Positions 1 to 6,671 are shown, counted from the first letter of the stretch. The stretch: 15,377 nucleotides of DNA from an uncultured Bacillota bacterium (GCA_934271085.1 CAKQQU010000036.1:1-15377); one strand, 5' to 3'. Translations and numbers: made by a program. The notes: a model not told the origin generated them from the sequence alone.

Positions 1-27
1 AGCGAAGCCAAGCAAATATCAACAGGT

Positions 28-58
28 GCAGGACACTGTTGTGAAAATAGTGTCCTGC
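28..58. repeat. Perfect 10-bp inverted repeat (hairpin)
   Basis: GCAGGACACT (28-37) and AGTGTCCTGC (49-58) are perfect reverse complements around an 11-nt loop. On the plus strand a T-run (CATTTTT) begins only about 10 nt after the stem. On the minus strand no T-run follows. It is therefore not a textbook intrinsic terminator in either direction, although it lies downstream of the LysR-like reading frame and could mark its transcript end. The rest of 1-270 shows no gene I can support: the short frames there have no ribosome binding site and no recognisable protein. Confidence 0.5.
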
Positions 59-270
59 TGGTTGTCATTTTTCCCATTGCCGAAGCCTTGTATTACTTAT
101 GGCGCGAGAAATCCATTACGAAAGTACAGGGGTGACAGGAGGACATCTGACAGTTGCTACAGGAAAATCGCACGTACGTACGGCTTTAAGTCCATCAATA
201 CAATAGTTATGCAATGATGCTTATGTCGTCTGAGTCGAAATCCGGTCGACGAGATTCGGGAGCCGCTTTT

Positions 271-915
271 TTACAGAATGTAGACGTGGCTTCCGGCAGG
301 AACGTCCGAATGACCATAGAGCGCCACGCGGTCTTCTTCCCGCGGACCTCTCACCAAAATGTATGGTCGAATCCAGGGCGCATAGTCCTGCATCTTCGAC
401 GCGACATTGTTGACAAAGCTCGCCACGGCTGACGAAGTGATCTTGGCGGCGAGACCGCTGTTGAAGCCCTTGCGTGTGATGACGTAGATTTCACGCGATG
501 CAATCGGCTCCGGCATGGGGCGGATGTCGATGAGTTCCGCCAGATCGGGGTGTTGCACCAGAGACGTCGGACGCGTCAGAGTCCAGCCTTCTCCGTGGGC
601 GATGTAGTCCAAGGCGAGCGCATTGATGTCGACTTCAATGCGGTGGGCAAAACGTAGCCCCAGCTTGTTGAAGTATTTTTGATCCAGTCCGCCGCCGGAG
701 TTGTCTTTTGAATATTGCAGCATGGGAAGGCCGCAGAACTGTAGCTGCTGCCATGTCGGTTTCGCCGGAACCCCCGAATTTTTTGGCAGAAGAATGACGG
801 ATGGTTCCCGAAACACGAAGCGCCGATCCAGATCGTTTCGGTAGGTAAAGGGATTCGGGCTGAAGATGACGTCGAGCTTTCCCTGATCCAGCAGATCAAA
901 GTAGCGGGAATTACG
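271..915 (-). pseudogene. LysR-type regulator fragment, effector-binding domain only
   Basis: The C-terminal ~210 residues of the chimeric frame read as the periplasmic-binding-protein-like effector domain of a LysR-family regulator. The pattern includes RYFDLLDQGKLDVIF, a classical LDQGKLD element at the start of the domain, then VILLPKNSG, and then HRIEVDINALALDYIAHGEG, the usual stretch that ends in a glycine-rich turn. The end, REIYVITRKGFNSGLAAKI, is the last strand and helix. The N-terminal winged helix-turn-helix that binds DNA is absent because the frame joins Mfd sequence instead. The join lies between roughly 905 and 930, but it cannot be placed to the base without homologues. The fragment ends with its own TAA at 271-273. 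Its ligand and source organism are unknown. The family call is by pattern, fairly secure. Confidence 0.7.
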
Positions 916-1878
916 TTCGCTCTCCTGCTCCTCCATAGTCTGCCTTATCTGCTGCGGCTCGCAAAGAACGATATTGCCTTCCGGCAGATAATCGGCAATA
1001 CTGCATTTTTCCTCATAAAAATAGCAGGTCAATGCTTCCAGGGCATTATCCCATATCCCCTGGGACAAATAGGTCTTTAAGGGGTAAAAGGTATCCATGG
1101 CCGTTTTTTTGGATTGTCCGTGCAGCCGGGCCAGAATTTCCTGCAGCTCGCTGTCAAGGGCTGCTTCAGCCCTGTTTCTGGCAAAGCTGTCAACCGGTAA
1201 TTCCCGGGCCGGGCAGGCAATAAGTTCAGACGCATCTTCCTGGGAAATCTGGTCTGCCGGATCAAAGAAGCGGATGCTGTCCACCTCATCGTCAAAGAAC
1301 TCTATTCTGTAAGGACGCTGGCTGGTGACAGGAAAAATATCCACAATACTGCCGCGCATACTAAAGGATCCCGGTATCTCGGTCAGGGCTGTGCGTTCAT
1401 ATCCCATATCAGCCAGCCTACCTGCCAGTTCGGTCAGCTCAAAGGTATCCCCCCGCCTTATCATTAAATGATGTGATAAAAAGATATCCGGCGGGGCCAA
1501 GCGGCGGCTGACGGCTCCGGCACAGGCTATGACCAGCAGTTTCTCCCCCTGAGCAAGCCGGGAAAGAGCGCTTACCCTGGCTGATACCAGTTCAATATTA
1601 TGAGCGTATACCTCAAAAGGCAAAAGTTCCAGTACCGGGAAATGACAAACCTGTTCCCCACAGAAAGGCCGCAGATCTTCGCTTAGTGTCATTGCGTCGC
1701 TTTCCTCTGCCGTCAGCACCAGCATAGATCCGGGGGTATCATTAAAGGCAGCGGCGATGAAGGCTGCTTTAGGTAATTGAGGCAGGCCTGTCATTACCGC
1801 TGTCTCTTTATGCTGCAGGGCATTAACTATATCATTGTATTCGCTTTGGCTGCGCATGGCAGCAAGTATCTGTTCCAT
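271..1878 (-). CDS. mfd: Chimeric frame: Mfd N-terminus joined to LysR effector domain
   Basis: A 535-residue frame starting at the ATG at 1876-1878, preceded by GAGGA seven bases upstream. The frame stays open further upstream, but that part is intergenic and holds a hairpin. Residues 1 to about 320 are the UvrB-like N-terminal module of Mfd, the ATPase that removes stalled RNA polymerase and recruits UvrA. The hallmark GSFSMRGSIVDIFPV lies at 170-184 and FFDDEVDSIR at 194-203. Normal Mfd is about 1150 residues and continues into the polymerase-interaction domain and a RecG-like translocase. Here none of that follows. From about residue 320 the protein becomes a LysR-type ligand-binding domain. 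The product cannot translocate DNA and is unlikely to work as Mfd. Its position downstream of pth matches the pth-mfd order of Firmicutes, so the mfd identity of the first half is firm. The join is either artefactual or a genuine gene-breaking rearrangement. Confidence 0.85.
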   Translation of the reverse strand: MEQILAAMRSQSEYNDIVNALQHKETAVMTGLPQLPKAAFIAAAFNDTPGSMLVLTAEESDAMTLSEDLRPFCGEQVCHFPVLELLPFEVYAHNIELVSARVSALSRLAQGEKLLVIACAGAVSRRLAPPDIFLSHHLMIRRGDTFELTELAGRLADMGYERTALTEIPGSFSMRGSIVDIFPVTSQRPYRIEFFDDEVDSIRFFDPADQISQEDASELIACPARELPVDSFARNRAEAALDSELQEILARLHGQSKKTAMDTFYPLKTYLSQGIWDNALEALTCYFYEEKCSIADYLPEGNIVLCEPQQIRQTMEEQESERNSRYFDLLDQGKLDVIFSPNPFTYRNDLDRRFVFREPSVILLPKNSGVPAKPTWQQLQFCGLPMLQYSKDNSGGGLDQKYFNKLGLRFAHRIEVDINALALDYIAHGEGWTLTRPTSLVQHPDLAELIDIRPMPEPIASREIYVITRKGFNSGLAAKITSSAVASFVNNVASKMQDYAPWIRPYILVRGPREEDRVALYGHSDVPAGSHVYIL

Positions 1879-1944
1879 ATTATCCTCGGTTTCCCTCAAT
1901 GCCGAATAAAGTAAAAAAATGTAAAAAGATGCTGCAACGCCAAA

Positions 1945-1967
1945 CGGTGCGATCTTTGATCGCACCG
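1945..1967. repeat. Perfect 10-bp palindrome with 3-nt centre between pth and mfd
   Basis: CGGTGCGATC (1945-1954), TTT, then GATCGCACCG (1958-1967) form a perfect inverted repeat in the pth-mfd spacer, about 65 bases upstream of the mfd start. On the minus (transcribed) strand it would fold into a strong hairpin followed only by TTTGGCG. That makes it a weak candidate for a terminator or attenuator. The symmetry and short centre also suit a dimeric repressor operator. A second, weaker hairpin (CGGCA / TGCCG) followed by a T-run on the minus strand lies about 40 bases nearer the pth stop. Confidence 0.5.
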
Positions 1968-2040
1968 GGTATAACTAATATATTATTGCAAAAACAATTT
2001 CCGGCAGCTTTGCCGCCGCAGTGATATATGAAAGCAGCGA

Positions 2041-2631
2041 TCATTTATCGCCGGTATCATCGGGCATTACGGGATGCCAGTTATTATACTTATTCATAGC
2101 GTCGCCTATACCTTTTTCGGCCCACAGCAGGGCGGCATCTGCCGCTGCGGGAAAAGCCTGCCGGAACAGGGAAACCTCCGATTCCGCAAAACGGCCTATC
2201 ACATGATCCACCGTATCAAAAACAGCCGGGCCTATACCTATCTTAAGCCGGTTGATTTTTTTGGTACCGGTCTGAGCAATAATGGATTTGATACCGTTAT
2301 GCCCCCCATCGCTGCCCCCGCGGCGAAAACGCAAACTTCCCGGAGGCAGATCCAGATCATCATGAATGATAAGGATATCATCATAATCGACTTTATAATA
2401 ATTACACAGGCGGCTTACAGGAAACCCGCTGAGATTCATATACAGCTGAGGTTTGGCCAAAAGCAATTTTTCTCCCCTGTATACGGCAGAGGCGATCAGA
2501 TTATCCTCGGCCTTACGGGAGAAGGCGCTATCCAGCTTATCGGCAATAAGATCAAGTGTGATAAAGCCGCAATTATGGCGGGTAGCTGCATATTGCAGTC
2601 CCGGATTTCCTAATCCAAATATTATTTTCAT
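2041..2631 (-). CDS. pth: Peptidyl-tRNA hydrolase
   Basis: A cytoplasmic enzyme of 196 residues, normal length for the family. It cleaves the ester bond of peptidyl-tRNAs dropped from ribosomes and so recycles tRNA. The start FGLGNPG and RHN are typical. The residues known from E. coli Pth can be assigned: Asn9, catalytic His19 in TRHN, Asn66 in YMNLSG, Asp91 in HDDLDLPPG and Asn112 in GGHNGIKSI. It sits upstream of mfd on the same strand, as in Bacillus subtilis (where it is spoVC). No fin/yabK gene is present between them. The start at 2629-2631 is preceded by almost no Shine-Dalgarno sequence (TGAGT). A promoter-like TTGTCA...TAAAAT ends only a few bases upstream, so the message may be leaderless or nearly so. 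The gene is separated from prs by the divergently read PRC-barrel gene. Confidence 0.97.
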   Translation of the reverse strand: MKIIFGLGNPGLQYAATRHNCGFITLDLIADKLDSAFSRKAEDNLIASAVYRGEKLLLAKPQLYMNLSGFPVSRLCNYYKVDYDDILIIHDDLDLPPGSLRFRRGGSDGGHNGIKSIIAQTGTKKINRLKIGIGPAVFDTVDHVIGRFAESEVSLFRQAFPAAADAALLWAEKGIGDAMNKYNNWHPVMPDDTGDK

Positions 2632-2638
2632 ACTCAGT

Positions 2639-2668
2639 ATTTTATCATAGGGTCAGTATTTTTGACAA
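2639..2668 (-). promoter_or_regulatory. Candidate pth promoter, nearly leaderless
   Basis: On the minus strand TTGTCA (2663-2668) and TAAAAT (2639-2644) match the sigma-A hexamers 5/6 each with an 18-bp spacer. The predicted start point is about 2632, one base before the pth ATG. The same -35 bases overlap a perfect TTGACA (2662-2667) reading the other way, towards the PRC-barrel gene. That one has only poor -10 candidates (CATAAG at 19 bp). The two divergent promoters may share this site. Confidence 0.45.
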
Positions 2669-2733
2669 GATGGAATGAGCCCGGGACATAAGATGAGCGT
2701 AAAAGCATACATTTATAAAAAACGAGGTGATTT

Positions 2734-3657
2734 ATGATGAGCGATAGCATTTTGGAAACCCCTGCCAGCAAAAAGATCATGGGTATGCCTGTATACAGTT
2801 GTCAGGAAGGCTTGTATCTGGGCAATATACGTACCATGCTTCTGGATGCTAAAAATTATCTTGTTCAGGGCTTTTTGGTGGAAAGACGGCGCGCCGCCAG
2901 GGAAGACCGCATTCTACCCCTTGGAGCCGTACGCAGTTTCGGCAAAGACGGCATAACCGTAAACAGCGTTGCGGATATGGAAAGGATAGGCCAAAGCAGT
3001 AAATACATACGGGCTATCAGGCATCCGCTGATAATTATTGGCTCCCGGGTATTCACCACAGCAGGGCGCACTTTGGGCAAAGTAGAAGACTACCGCTTCA
3101 ATACCGAAACAGGGCTTATCAGCGGCTTTGAAATCTCCCCCGACGGTTTTTTTAAAGAAAAAACGCTGGTGCACGGGAAATACCTTATCGCCATATCCGG
3201 CAGGACGATCATGCTGCAGGAAGAAGCCGCCAGCGATGTGATCGGGTTGGGAAGCGGCTTTATCGGCAATATGGGCAATGCGGCCAGCAGCGTAAAGGAA
3301 AAGGCCGGTGAAATCATGGCCAATACCGCCCAGATAACCAAAAAGGTATCGGCTAATTTAAATGAAAAAATGGGCAAGTTCATTAAGGGAGAAGATACTG
3401 ATACCAATAGCGATACCGATGAGGATATGAAGGAATGTGGGGAAGCTGGTATGGAAAATATGCCGGAAGCAGGTATTCCCGAAAAAGCAAGCGATGAATC
3501 AGATAATGAAAGCTGCCTGCAGGATAAAGCAGACAGCCCGGCAGCAGATATATCGGCAGCGGATATGCCTAAAGAGGCTATGGCCGAAGGCAGCCAGGAA
3601 AAAAGCGCCGCTACGGATAATAACGGCGCTGAAAATATGGCAGAGCATATAAAGTAA
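2734..3657 (+). CDS. Two-PRC-barrel protein with acidic tail
   Basis: 307 residues starting at the ATG at 2734, or equally at the in-frame ATG at 2737, behind GAGGTGA. Residues about 14-85 and 95-170 each read as a PRC-barrel domain, the small beta-barrel fold shared by RimM and photosynthetic reaction-centre H subunits. Motifs of the type GxRVxxxxGxxLGKVEDYxFxxETG and GISGFEIS-like strands are visible in the second copy. A glycine-containing helical segment rich in Lys/Ala follows (about 178-218, SVKEKAGEIMANTAQ), then a low-complexity tail of about 85 residues dominated by Glu, Asp and Ala. There is no signal peptide or membrane segment. The molecular role is unknown; PRC-barrels in Firmicutes are thought to be RNA- or membrane-associated adaptors. 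It lies in the position usually held by ctc (ribosomal protein bL25 family) but on the opposite strand. Its stop is only three bases from the prs stop, so the two genes converge. Confidence 0.85.
   Translation: MMSDSILETPASKKIMGMPVYSCQEGLYLGNIRTMLLDAKNYLVQGFLVERRRAAREDRILPLGAVRSFGKDGITVNSVADMERIGQSSKYIRAIRHPLIIIGSRVFTTAGRTLGKVEDYRFNTETGLISGFEISPDGFFKEKTLVHGKYLIAISGRTIMLQEEAASDVIGLGSGFIGNMGNAASSVKEKAGEIMANTAQITKKVSANLNEKMGKFIKGEDTDTNSDTDEDMKECGEAGMENMPEAGIPEKASDESDNESCLQDKADSPAADISAADMPKEAMAEGSQEKSAATDNNGAENMAEHIK
3599..3630 (-). terminator. Intrinsic terminator of the glmU-prs transcript, inside the PRC-barrel gene
   Basis: Read on the minus strand, AGCGCCG (complement of 3624-3630), a 13-nt loop and CGGCGCT (complement of 3604-3610) are followed at once by six Ts (complement of 3599-3604). 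It lies about 30-60 bases beyond the prs stop codon, entirely inside the coding sequence of the convergent PRC-barrel gene. On the plus strand no T-run follows, so it should act only on the prs transcript. Confidence 0.8.
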
Positions 3658-3660
3658 GGC

Positions 3661-4611
3661 CTATTCGTTAAACAGCCGGCTGACAGAAAGATCCTCGTGA
3701 ATGCGAATAACTGCCTCGCCCAGCATTGCGGCGACCGAAAGGACTTTGATCTTGCTGCAATGCTCGCGGTAATCGGGGCTCATGGGTATAGTATTGGTGA
3801 CCAGAACTTCCTTAATAGGAGATTCTTCCAGTCTTTCCAAAGCGGGCGGCGAAAATACAGGATGGGTGCAGCAGGCATAAATATCTCTGGCGCCCATATT
3901 TTTCAGAGCAATGGCACCCTTAGTGATACTGCCGGCAGTATCGATCATGTCATCTACCATAATGACATTTTTATCCCTGATATCACCGATGACATGCATT
4001 ACCTCAGACTTATTTGCTTCTTCCCTTCTTTTATCGATGATGGCCAACTGCACGCCCAGACGATTTGCCATATTGCGGGCACGGACAACGCCTCCCACAT
4101 CAGGAGATACCACCACAAGATCCTTACTATCCATATTTTTATAGTATTCAGCCAGCAGGGGTACTGCAGGAAGATGATCCACAGGAATATCAAAGAATCC
4201 CTGTATAGCATTGGCATGCAGGTCCATAACTATAACCCGGTCTGCTCCTGCTGCGGAGATCAGGTTCGCCACCAGCTTGGCGGAGATGGGATCACGGGCT
4301 TTGGTCTTGCGCTCCTGCCGGGCATAACCGTAATAAGGAATAACCGCGGTAATGCGGGCGGCGGATGCGCGGCGCAAAGCATCTATCATGATCAGCAGTT
4401 CCATCAGATTATCATTAACAGGGGCGCAGGTAGGCTGCACGATAAAAACATCGCAGCCGCGGACGCTTTCGCCGATCTCTATAGCGATCTCACCGTCAGC
4501 AAAATTCTTGACCTTGGCTTGTCCCAGTTGAATTCCCATGTATTCGGCAATTTCTTCTGCCAACTGATTATTGGCATTTGCGGAAAACAACTTTAATTTA
4601 AAGTTTGTCAT
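3661..4611 (-). CDS. prs: Ribose-phosphate pyrophosphokinase (PRPP synthetase)
   Basis: A class I PRPP synthetase of 316 residues. It transfers pyrophosphate from ATP to ribose 5-phosphate, feeding purine, pyrimidine, His, Trp and NAD synthesis. Visible features include TCAPVNDNLMELL (61-73), the ATP-site stretch YGYARQERK (94-102), DLHANAIQGFF (130-140, usual metal/ATP His132), flexible-loop Lys194/Arg196 in DKRREEAN, and the PRPP loop VDDMIDTAGS (219-228). The start is the ATG at 4609-4611, with AGGAG eight bases upstream; a TTG one codon earlier is less well spaced. One oddity is that the residue before IQGFF, nearly always Gln, is Ala here (residue 135). The gene lies 76 bases downstream of glmU, the same order as in Bacillus, and ends at a strong terminator. 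Confidence 0.97.
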   Translation of the reverse strand: MTNFKLKLFSANANNQLAEEIAEYMGIQLGQAKVKNFADGEIAIEIGESVRGCDVFIVQPTCAPVNDNLMELLIMIDALRRASAARITAVIPYYGYARQERKTKARDPISAKLVANLISAAGADRVIVMDLHANAIQGFFDIPVDHLPAVPLLAEYYKNMDSKDLVVVSPDVGGVVRARNMANRLGVQLAIIDKRREEANKSEVMHVIGDIRDKNVIMVDDMIDTAGSITKGAIALKNMGARDIYACCTHPVFSPPALERLEESPIKEVLVTNTIPMSPDYREHCSKIKVLSVAAMLGEAVIRIHEDLSVSRLFNE

Positions 4612-4687
4612 CAATATTTCTCCTCTCGCGTATCTGATACTTTTTCCTTTATAGTTTTAATTCCCCTATCAGGCAGTTTTTCCTCCG

Positions 4688-6031
4688 CTATTTTTCATCT
4701 TTTTTTGCGTAGCGGGGGTCATTTTTTTCAGTCCATCCCGGGATATTCCGCTGGCGTCCGCGCCCCAAAGCCAAAGTGTCAGCAGGCACATCCTCGGTGA
4801 TGGTACTGCCTGCGCCAACCGTGGAGCGGCGGCCCACCTTTACCGGAGCCACCAGATTGGTATTGCTGCCGATAAATGCTTCATCCTCGATAATGGTAGC
4901 AAATTTCTGTTTGCCGTTATAATTGCAGGTAATAGTACCGCAGCCGATATTTACGTCCCGGCCGACAGTTGTATCGCCGATATAACTAAGATGGGGAACT
5001 TTGGAGCCATGACCTATATGGCTCTTTTTTATCTCCACAAAATGCCCTGCCTTGACTTTGTCATCCAGCACTGTGCCGGGCCGGATATAGCAAAACGGGC
5101 CTATCTCACAATTATCCCCTATATTGCTGGCAACTATTTTAACCGAAGGGCCAATATGGCAGCCGCTACCGATCCTGCAGGGGCCTTCTATATATACATT
5201 TGGCTCGATCAGGCAATCAACGCCTATTTCCACATTATCATCGATATATACTGTAGAAGGGTCTACCATGGTGATACCGGATAACATCAGCTGGCGGTTA
5301 CGGCGCTTTCGCAGCACGGAAGCCGCCTCGGCCAGCTGGCAACGGTCATTGACGCCGCCGATCTCCGCAGCCTCCCGGCAGATATAGGCATTTACCAGTC
5401 CTCCCTGCTCACGGATAACGCTGATCAGGTCGGTAAGATAATACTCTCCCTGGGCATTATTGGGCTTTATTGTATCTATCACCTTCAGAAGATACTTGCT
5501 GTCAAAGCAATAGACGCCGCTGTTGATCTCGCGGATAGCGGCTTGCTCAGGGGTGGCGTCCCTGGCCTCCACAATAGCGCTGAGAGAACCCTGGGAATCC
5601 CGGATGATCCTGCCGTAAGCGCCCCCCTCGGGCAGAACAGCGCTCATAACGGTGCAGGCCGCCTTTGTTGATTCAAAGTAATCCCTGAGGCTTTTAAGAG
5701 TTTCCGGCGTCAGCAAAGGCGTATCCCCGCAAAGCACCATAAAGCTCTCTGCATCCGGCGAGCAGCAGGGTATTGCCTGTTTAAGCGCATGTCCGGTCCC
5801 CAACTGCGGTTCCTGCAATGCATAGCAGATATCCAGCCCCAGCGCCTCCTTTACCTGCTCCGCGCCATGGCCCACCACCACGCAGATATCATCTATACCT
5901 GCCGAGCGTGCAGAATCGATAACATATTGAGCCATGGGTTTATGACCCAGACAATGCAGCACCTTGGGAAGCTCGCTTTTCATTCTGGTACCTTTACCGG
6001 CCGCCAGGATCACTGCAGACATTTTACGCAT
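4688..6031 (-). CDS. glmU: Bifunctional UDP-GlcNAc pyrophosphorylase / GlcN-1-P acetyltransferase
   Basis: 447 residues, full length. It makes UDP-N-acetylglucosamine for peptidoglycan: the C-terminal half acetylates glucosamine 1-phosphate and the N-terminal half couples the product to UTP. The N-terminal nucleotidyltransferase has LAAGKGTRMKSELPKVLH (9-26), QEPQLGTGHA (73-82) and CGDTPLL (101-107). From about 250 the sequence becomes hexapeptide repeats of a left-handed beta-helix, with the acetyltransferase elements KAGHFVEIK (327-335), the catalytic His347 in KVPHLSYIGD, GCGTITCNYNG (363-373) and VGAGSTITED (405-414). The start at 6029-6031 has GGAGG nine bases upstream. It follows spoVG on the same strand, as in Bacillus, but a terminator lies between them and it has its own extended -10 promoter. 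Confidence 0.98.
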   Translation of the reverse strand: MRKMSAVILAAGKGTRMKSELPKVLHCLGHKPMAQYVIDSARSAGIDDICVVVGHGAEQVKEALGLDICYALQEPQLGTGHALKQAIPCCSPDAESFMVLCGDTPLLTPETLKSLRDYFESTKAACTVMSAVLPEGGAYGRIIRDSQGSLSAIVEARDATPEQAAIREINSGVYCFDSKYLLKVIDTIKPNNAQGEYYLTDLISVIREQGGLVNAYICREAAEIGGVNDRCQLAEAASVLRKRRNRQLMLSGITMVDPSTVYIDDNVEIGVDCLIEPNVYIEGPCRIGSGCHIGPSVKIVASNIGDNCEIGPFCYIRPGTVLDDKVKAGHFVEIKKSHIGHGSKVPHLSYIGDTTVGRDVNIGCGTITCNYNGKQKFATIIEDEAFIGSNTNLVAPVKVGRRSTVGAGSTITEDVPADTLALGRGRQRNIPGWTEKNDPRYAKKDEK

Positions 6032-6063
6032 ATAGAAAATCCTCCAGATTAAGATACATACTT

Positions 6064-6087
6064 ATAAGCAAAACTGCTTTTACTTAT
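6064..6087 (-). other. Hairpin in the glmU 5' untranslated region
   Basis: On the minus strand ATAAGTAAAA, loop GCAG and TTTTGCTTAT form a 10-bp stem containing one G-U pair, about 30-55 bases upstream of the glmU start. It is weak and A/U-rich. It does not cover the GGAGG and is not a glmS-type ribozyme. A role is uncertain. Confidence 0.35.
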
Positions 6088-6121
6088 TCTTCAAAACTAA
6101 AGCAAAAGACATTTCCGGATA

Positions 6122-6130
6122 ATTATATCA
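6122..6130 (-). promoter_or_regulatory. glmU promoter, extended -10
   Basis: On the minus strand TGATATAAT (complement of 6122-6130) is a perfect TATAAT with the TGn extension. The -35 position is poor (CTGTTA / TGTTAA), which is usual for extended -10 promoters. It lies between the spoVG terminator and glmU, giving a leader of about 85 bases and letting glmU-prs be expressed independently of spoVG. Confidence 0.55.
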
Positions 6131-6157
6131 TAATAATACGATCTTAACAGCTTTTTA

Positions 6158-6186
6158 TTAAAAATAAAAGGAGCCTTAAGCCCCTT
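6158..6186 (-). terminator. Intrinsic terminator after spoVG
   Basis: On the minus strand AAGGGGC (complement of 6180-6186), loop TTAAG and GCTCCTT (complement of 6168-6174) pair over 7 bp with one G-U, followed by TTATTTTT (6167 downwards). The G-U pair is an A-C mismatch on the plus strand, so the signal works for the minus transcript. It begins about 30 bases beyond the spoVG stop. Confidence 0.75.
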
Positions 6187-6215
6187 ATGCTTATCATATA
6201 CGGAAATAAATATAT

Positions 6216-6551
6216 TTAAAAGTCAACGTCCTCATCCGCTGCGTCTCCTTTATTAATATTGCTGCAGTCGGCCTGACCGGAAGCAAAGGCTTCGTTTTCA
6301 ATAATATGCAGATAGTTGTTGATCACGATATCTTGCAGTTTTGCTCTAGCCTCCCTGTTTATGGGATGCACTATATCCTTAAATTCCCTGTCGGGGCCAG
6401 ATCTGCTGGGCATAGCTACAAAAAGGCCATTGTGCCCACTGATGATCTTAACATCATGAACAACCAGAAAATCATTAAAAGTAACAGATACTATGGCCCT
6501 CATCTTGCCTGAAGTAAAAATTTTCCGGAATCTGATATCAGTAATTTCCAT
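6216..6551 (-). CDS. spoVG: SpoVG family RNA/DNA-binding regulator
   Basis: 111 residues from the ATG at 6549-6551 (MEITDIRFRKI), the conserved family start; a frame extension upstream is not conserved. The core matches SpoVG closely: GKMRAIVSVTFND, FVVHDVKIISGHNGLFVAMPS and EFKDIVHPINREAR. SpoVG is a small nucleic-acid-binding protein that affects septation and sporulation in Bacillus and virulence genes in Staphylococcus and Listeria. The copy is somewhat longer than the ~97-residue Bacillus protein because of an Asp/Ala-rich tail after about residue 90. The ribosome binding site is weak (GGGGG close to the ATG). The gene starts the spoVG-glmU-prs order known from Bacillus, is followed by a terminator, and is preceded by a sigma-H-like promoter. 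Confidence 0.96.
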   Translation of the reverse strand: MEITDIRFRKIFTSGKMRAIVSVTFNDFLVVHDVKIISGHNGLFVAMPSRSGPDREFKDIVHPINREARAKLQDIVINNYLHIIENEAFASGQADCSNINKGDAADEDVDF

Positions 6552-6643
6552 AGCAGCCCCCAAAAACAAAGATACTGTTATTAACCTATCTGATATAAGA
6601 CGTATATTCTTTATTTATAATGCCATTACCGTTACTAAATATA

Positions 6644-6671
6644 ATACTTTGTCCTGGCAGGAAAATCCTTT
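6644..6671 (-). promoter_or_regulatory. Sigma-H-like promoter of spoVG
   Basis: On the minus strand AAAGGATTT (complement of 6663-6671) fits the Bacillus sigma-H -35 consensus RNAGGAWWW at all positions. After a 12-bp spacer, AAAGTAT (complement of 6644-6650) fits the -10 consensus RNNGAAT at all but one position. The predicted start is about 6637, giving a leader near 85 bases. In B. subtilis spoVG is a classic sigma-H gene, which supports the reading. Confidence 0.6.

Noticed and set aside
173..182. Palindrome CGTACGTACG
   Set aside because: Short, simple-sequence palindrome with no associated feature; expected by chance at this length scale often enough not to count.
26..217. 63-codon GTG-start frame near the left edge
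   Set aside because: It starts next to a hairpin arm, has no Shine-Dalgarno sequence and encodes no recognisable protein.
1879..1965. 29-residue upstream extension of the Mfd frame
   Set aside because: It spans part of the palindrome and has no ribosome binding site, while the ATG at 1878 has GAGGA at good spacing and begins the conserved protein.
3697..4596. 299-codon open frame on the plus strand
   Set aside because: It lies wholly antisense to prs, whose protein is recognised from end to end. It has no ribosome binding site and its product has no recognisable pattern.
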